NCBI GenBank assembly: GCA_051881335.1
Contig: JBJEPR010000116.1
Location: 1 to 17,060, forward strand
Reading direction: 5' to 3'
Source of the DNA: Fimenecus sp051881335
Lineage (GTDB): Bacteria; Bacillota; Clostridia; Oscillospirales; Acutalibacteraceae
DNA length: 17,060 nucleotides
Numbering within the stretch: position 1 is the first letter of the stretch; each line of letters begins with the position of its first letter. Both the position numbers and the translations under genes were made by a program. Under the pieces are notes generated by a model, which saw only the letters and a program-made list of their open reading frames with translations, had not been told where the DNA came from and did no database searches. This document shows, piece by piece, positions 14,844 through 17,060 of this stretch.

Positions 14844-16178
14844 TTAGGGTTTAGCCGCTTTTTCTGCAAAATGCAAACGGACAAGCAAGGTAAATTCGTT
14901 ATTTTCGCATTCTGCGAGGACTTCGCCGTTGTATTTTTCGGCGGTGGTGCGAATGCTCAAAAGCCCCAAACCGTGATTCTCACGGTCAAGCTTGTCGGAA
15001 AGGAATGTTGCCCCGCGCTTTTTGGGCATTTCTGCCACGGGATTTTGCACGGACAGCACAACAGCGTCTTCATCGGCGCGGATTTTCAAGGTAATCACGC
15101 GTTCTTGCTCGTCCTCGATTTTGGCGCACGCCTCCAAGGCGTTGTCGAGGGCATTGCTCAAAATGATGCACAAATCCATCGGTTTTGCGGGGCATTCTTT
15201 CAAAGAATCGGCGTCAAAGCGCAAATTGGTTTGCTGATGCTGGGCGGTCAAGAGTTTTTCGTTTAAAATTGCATCCACAGCGGTGTTGCCCGTCACGGCA
15301 AAGTAGGTCGCGTCCTCCATATCGCTTTGCATGGTTTGCAGATACGACAGCGCCGCGTCGGTGTCGCCCGTTTGCAAAAGCCCGCGCAATGCCACCATAT
15401 GATTTTTCATATCGTGGCGTAATTCACGCGTGTGGTTGTAGGCATTTTCCATTTTTTCCACCGACTGCCGCTGTAAATCCATTTGCATTTTGAGGTCGCG
15501 GTTGTCGCGCACAATGGTCAGTTGGTTTTGCAGTTTTGAGAACAGCACAAACACCAAAACGGTAATGAACAAAAGCCCCGCCGCAGAAATATAGATATAG
15601 GTGTGCATTTCGCGGTTGTCAGGCAAATTTTCGAGCGCGTACTGGAACACCGTCAGCGTGACGAGCGCCACAACGGGCACTGTTAACAGCATCACCCAAT
15701 AGCGAAAGGCGATATGCTCTTGCTTTCGGCGGATAAACAAACTCAACAACAGCACCACGGCAAGCATAATCAGATACGGCAGTTCAAAACTGACCAAACG
15801 GAAATAGAAGCTGTCGCCCGCCAAAAACGGCAACCGTTCGCGCACCCACGAGAGTATGAATACCGACAAAATATCCGACAGCGCGAGCATCAGCAAAAAT
15901 GCCCCCAAAAACACCACGCGGTCGCGCTTTTTGCCGCTGTAAAAAACAAAGGAAATCACCAAAATCCACAAAAACTCGGCAAGCAGTTTCACTTCGCCTG
16001 CATAACCGACCTCCTGCAACACAAAAAGCGTCCCTGCCGACAGCAAAAATGCAATGCGCTGCGGCCAGGGACTGTCATATTTTTTGGTAAAAAAACGCGA
16101 AAGCAGAATAAAGACGAACACCATTTCAAAGCCCGAGGACAGCGCCTTTACCGCGTTAAACAATATGGTTTCAAACAT
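14844..16178 (-). CDS. AgrC-like sensor histidine kinase (GHKL, HATPase_c_5 type)
   Basis: 444 residues. The N-terminal half is a polytopic sensor domain with six or seven helices (about 7-28, 41-58, 64-80, 88-110, 130-150, 160-180, 194-215). A coiled helix (about 216-250) leads to the dimerisation box RELRHDMKNHM (251-261), with phospho-acceptor His255. The C-terminal ATPase shows the N box ILSNALDNALEAC (339-351) and the glycine box NHGLGL (401-406). This is the quorum- or peptide-sensing kinase class typified by AgrC and FsrC, which partners LytTR regulators. Start at 16178 follows AAAGGGGAAAGGG. It begins 13 bases after the stop of the regulator gene, so the two form one operon and one phosphorelay. 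No agrB or agrD-type signal genes lie in view, so the ligand is unknown; it need not be a peptide. Confidence 0.93.
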   Translation of the reverse strand: MFETILFNAVKALSSGFEMVFVFILLSRFFTKKYDSPWPQRIAFLLSAGTLFVLQEVGYAGEVKLLAEFLWILVISFVFYSGKKRDRVVFLGAFLLMLALSDILSVFILSWVRERLPFLAGDSFYFRLVSFELPYLIMLAVVLLLSLFIRRKQEHIAFRYWVMLLTVPVVALVTLTVFQYALENLPDNREMHTYIYISAAGLLFITVLVFVLFSKLQNQLTIVRDNRDLKMQMDLQRQSVEKMENAYNHTRELRHDMKNHMVALRGLLQTGDTDAALSYLQTMQSDMEDATYFAVTGNTAVDAILNEKLLTAQHQQTNLRFDADSLKECPAKPMDLCIILSNALDNALEACAKIEDEQERVITLKIRADEDAVVLSVQNPVAEMPKKRGATFLSDKLDRENHGLGLLSIRTTAEKYNGEVLAECENNEFTLLVRLHFAEKAAKP

Positions 16179-16191
16179 ACCCTTTCCCCTT

Positions 16192-16902
16192 TCAGCGCAT
16201 TGCCCACAGCGACGCTTTGCGCACCGCTTCGCGGCGACTGCGGCTGACGGGTAAAGTTTCGCCCGTGCGCAGGGTCAGCGCATCGCTTTGCACGGATTTA
16301 ATTTGTTTTGCGTTGACCAAAAAACTTTGGTGACAGCGCACAAAATCGCGGTCGGCGAGGTCTTTTTCCAACGCGTCTAATTTCCCGTAAAAGGTATAGT
16401 CCTCATTTTTCAAATGCACGGTAATTTGCCGCCGACTGCTTTCAAAATACAGAATATCGGCAAGATACACGGTAATGTCACGCGTATCGGCGTGAAAGGT
16501 AAACATTTTCTGCGGGGCGGCGGCAAGTTCTGCCACACACTCCTCCAACACCTTGCGGAATGCGTGCTGTAATTCAGTTTTTAAAATATAGCGAAACGCT
16601 TTTACCTCATACCCGCGGAACACATATTCCGCCGACGAAGTAATAAACACAATCAGCGCGTTTTCGTCATATTCGCGCAGTTGCTTTGCGGCGGAAATGC
16701 CGTTTATCCCTTGCATTTTAATGTCCAAAAAGACGATTTGAAAATCCGCCGTGCCGTTTTTATAAGCAGAAACGAGCGATTCCCCGTCGGGAAATTCCGT
16801 CAAGTGCCCGTCAATATCCGCACGGGCAAAATAGGACGCGGTAAGGTCGGCAATCTCTTTGCGCACAAGCGGTTCATCATCACAAATGGCAACGGACAGC
16901 AT
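16192..16902 (-). CDS. LytTR-family response regulator (AgrA/VirR-like)
   Basis: 236 residues. Receiver domain (about 1-120) with acidic pocket D8 and D9 (CDDEP), phospho-acceptor D60 (IVFLDIKM), the T88/S89 switch and K108 (in YILKTE, where most relatives have KP). A LytTR DNA-binding domain follows (about 133-234), with ILYFESSRRQITVHL (150-164) and FVRCHQSFLVNAKQI (187-201), the family hallmark. It activates transcription by binding direct repeats near the -35 of target promoters. GGGGAGGG lies about 7 bases before the ATG at 16902. It is cotranscribed with the sensor kinase after it and probably with the membrane gene before it (gap about 25 bases). A plausible target is the tandem repeat at 14790-14823. 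Complete and intact. Confidence 0.95.
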   Translation of the reverse strand: MLSVAICDDEPLVRKEIADLTASYFARADIDGHLTEFPDGESLVSAYKNGTADFQIVFLDIKMQGINGISAAKQLREYDENALIVFITSSAEYVFRGYEVKAFRYILKTELQHAFRKVLEECVAELAAAPQKMFTFHADTRDITVYLADILYFESSRRQITVHLKNEDYTFYGKLDALEKDLADRDFVRCHQSFLVNAKQIKSVQSDALTLRTGETLPVSRSRREAVRKASLWAMR

Positions 16903-16927
16903 ACGGTTTCCCTCCCCTCTTTTTCGG

Positions 16928-17060
16928 TCAACCTAGCAAAGTATCAATAACAGAAAATACCGTTGGTACAGCCAAAGCCAAAATCGGCAGAACGGTAAGC
17001 CACAGCGTTTTGAAACGCGGATTTTTCTTTACCCCAAACAGCACGCCGTACAGTACCGCA
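16928..17060 (-). CDS. 3' end of a membrane protein gene (partial)
   Basis: The last 43 codons of a leftward gene run off the window edge and end with TGA at 16928-16930. The residues include a basic stretch (GVKKNPRFK) followed by a hydrophobic segment rich in Leu, Ala and Val (WLTVLPILALAVPTVF), consistent with a final membrane helix and a short tail ending DTLLG. The other two leftward frames are closed or less hydrophobic. Its stop lies 25 bases before the LytTR regulator start, so it is probably the gene upstream in the same operon. It could be a transporter part or a signal-processing partner of the two-component system; too little is visible to tell. Confidence 0.6.
   Translation of the reverse strand, partial: AVLYGVLFGVKKNPRFKTLWLTVLPILALAVPTVFSVIDTLLG

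Overview
The window looks like a chromosomal stretch of an anaerobic, low-to-mid GC member of the Bacillota, class Clostridia, probably a gut-type Oscillospiraceae relative. This is inferred from a single-chain pyruvate:ferredoxin oxidoreductase, an AgrC/AgrA-like kinase and LytTR regulator pair, strong AGGAGG-type ribosome binding sites, near-consensus sigma-A promoters and a familiar type of small intergenic repeat. No phage, transposase, CRISPR array, rRNA or tRNA was seen.

Left third (1-6090): on the minus strand, a large DUF5107 plus TPR protein is followed by a short DUF5107 paralogue in one operon. The short paralogue has an unusual C-terminal end next to the window edge. Diverging from them on the plus strand is trmO (tRNA m6t6A37 methyltransferase), driven by a perfect TTGACA-17-TATAAT promoter. 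After it comes an unrecognised three-helix membrane protein with an extracytoplasmic domain. A 250-base non-coding stretch with MITE-like symmetry and a strong two-way terminator closes this part.

Middle (6091-13713): nifJ on the minus strand feeds electrons from pyruvate to ferredoxin. It diverges from a cytoplasmic GH95-like glycosidase that lacks the canonical catalytic-Asp motif. Next is a CNNM/CorC-type membrane protein with CBS domains, its own promoter and a long terminator, then an 86-bp inverted-repeat element. nifJ, the glycosidase and the CNNM gene each have their own readable promoter, so they look like independent transcription units.

Right (13714-17060), all minus strand: the end of a membrane protein gene, a LytTR response regulator and its GHKL sensor kinase lie in one tight operon. 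After a strong hairpin come two translationally coupled small membrane proteins. A 13-bp direct repeat with 21-bp period overlaps the -35 box of the promoter for this pair. That geometry resembles a LytTR operator and suggests the regulator controls the pair. The promoter is placed so that its transcripts start inside the terminator hairpin and escape it. This right-hand group is the most interesting part of the window; the rest is ordinary housekeeping and metabolism with a few oddities.
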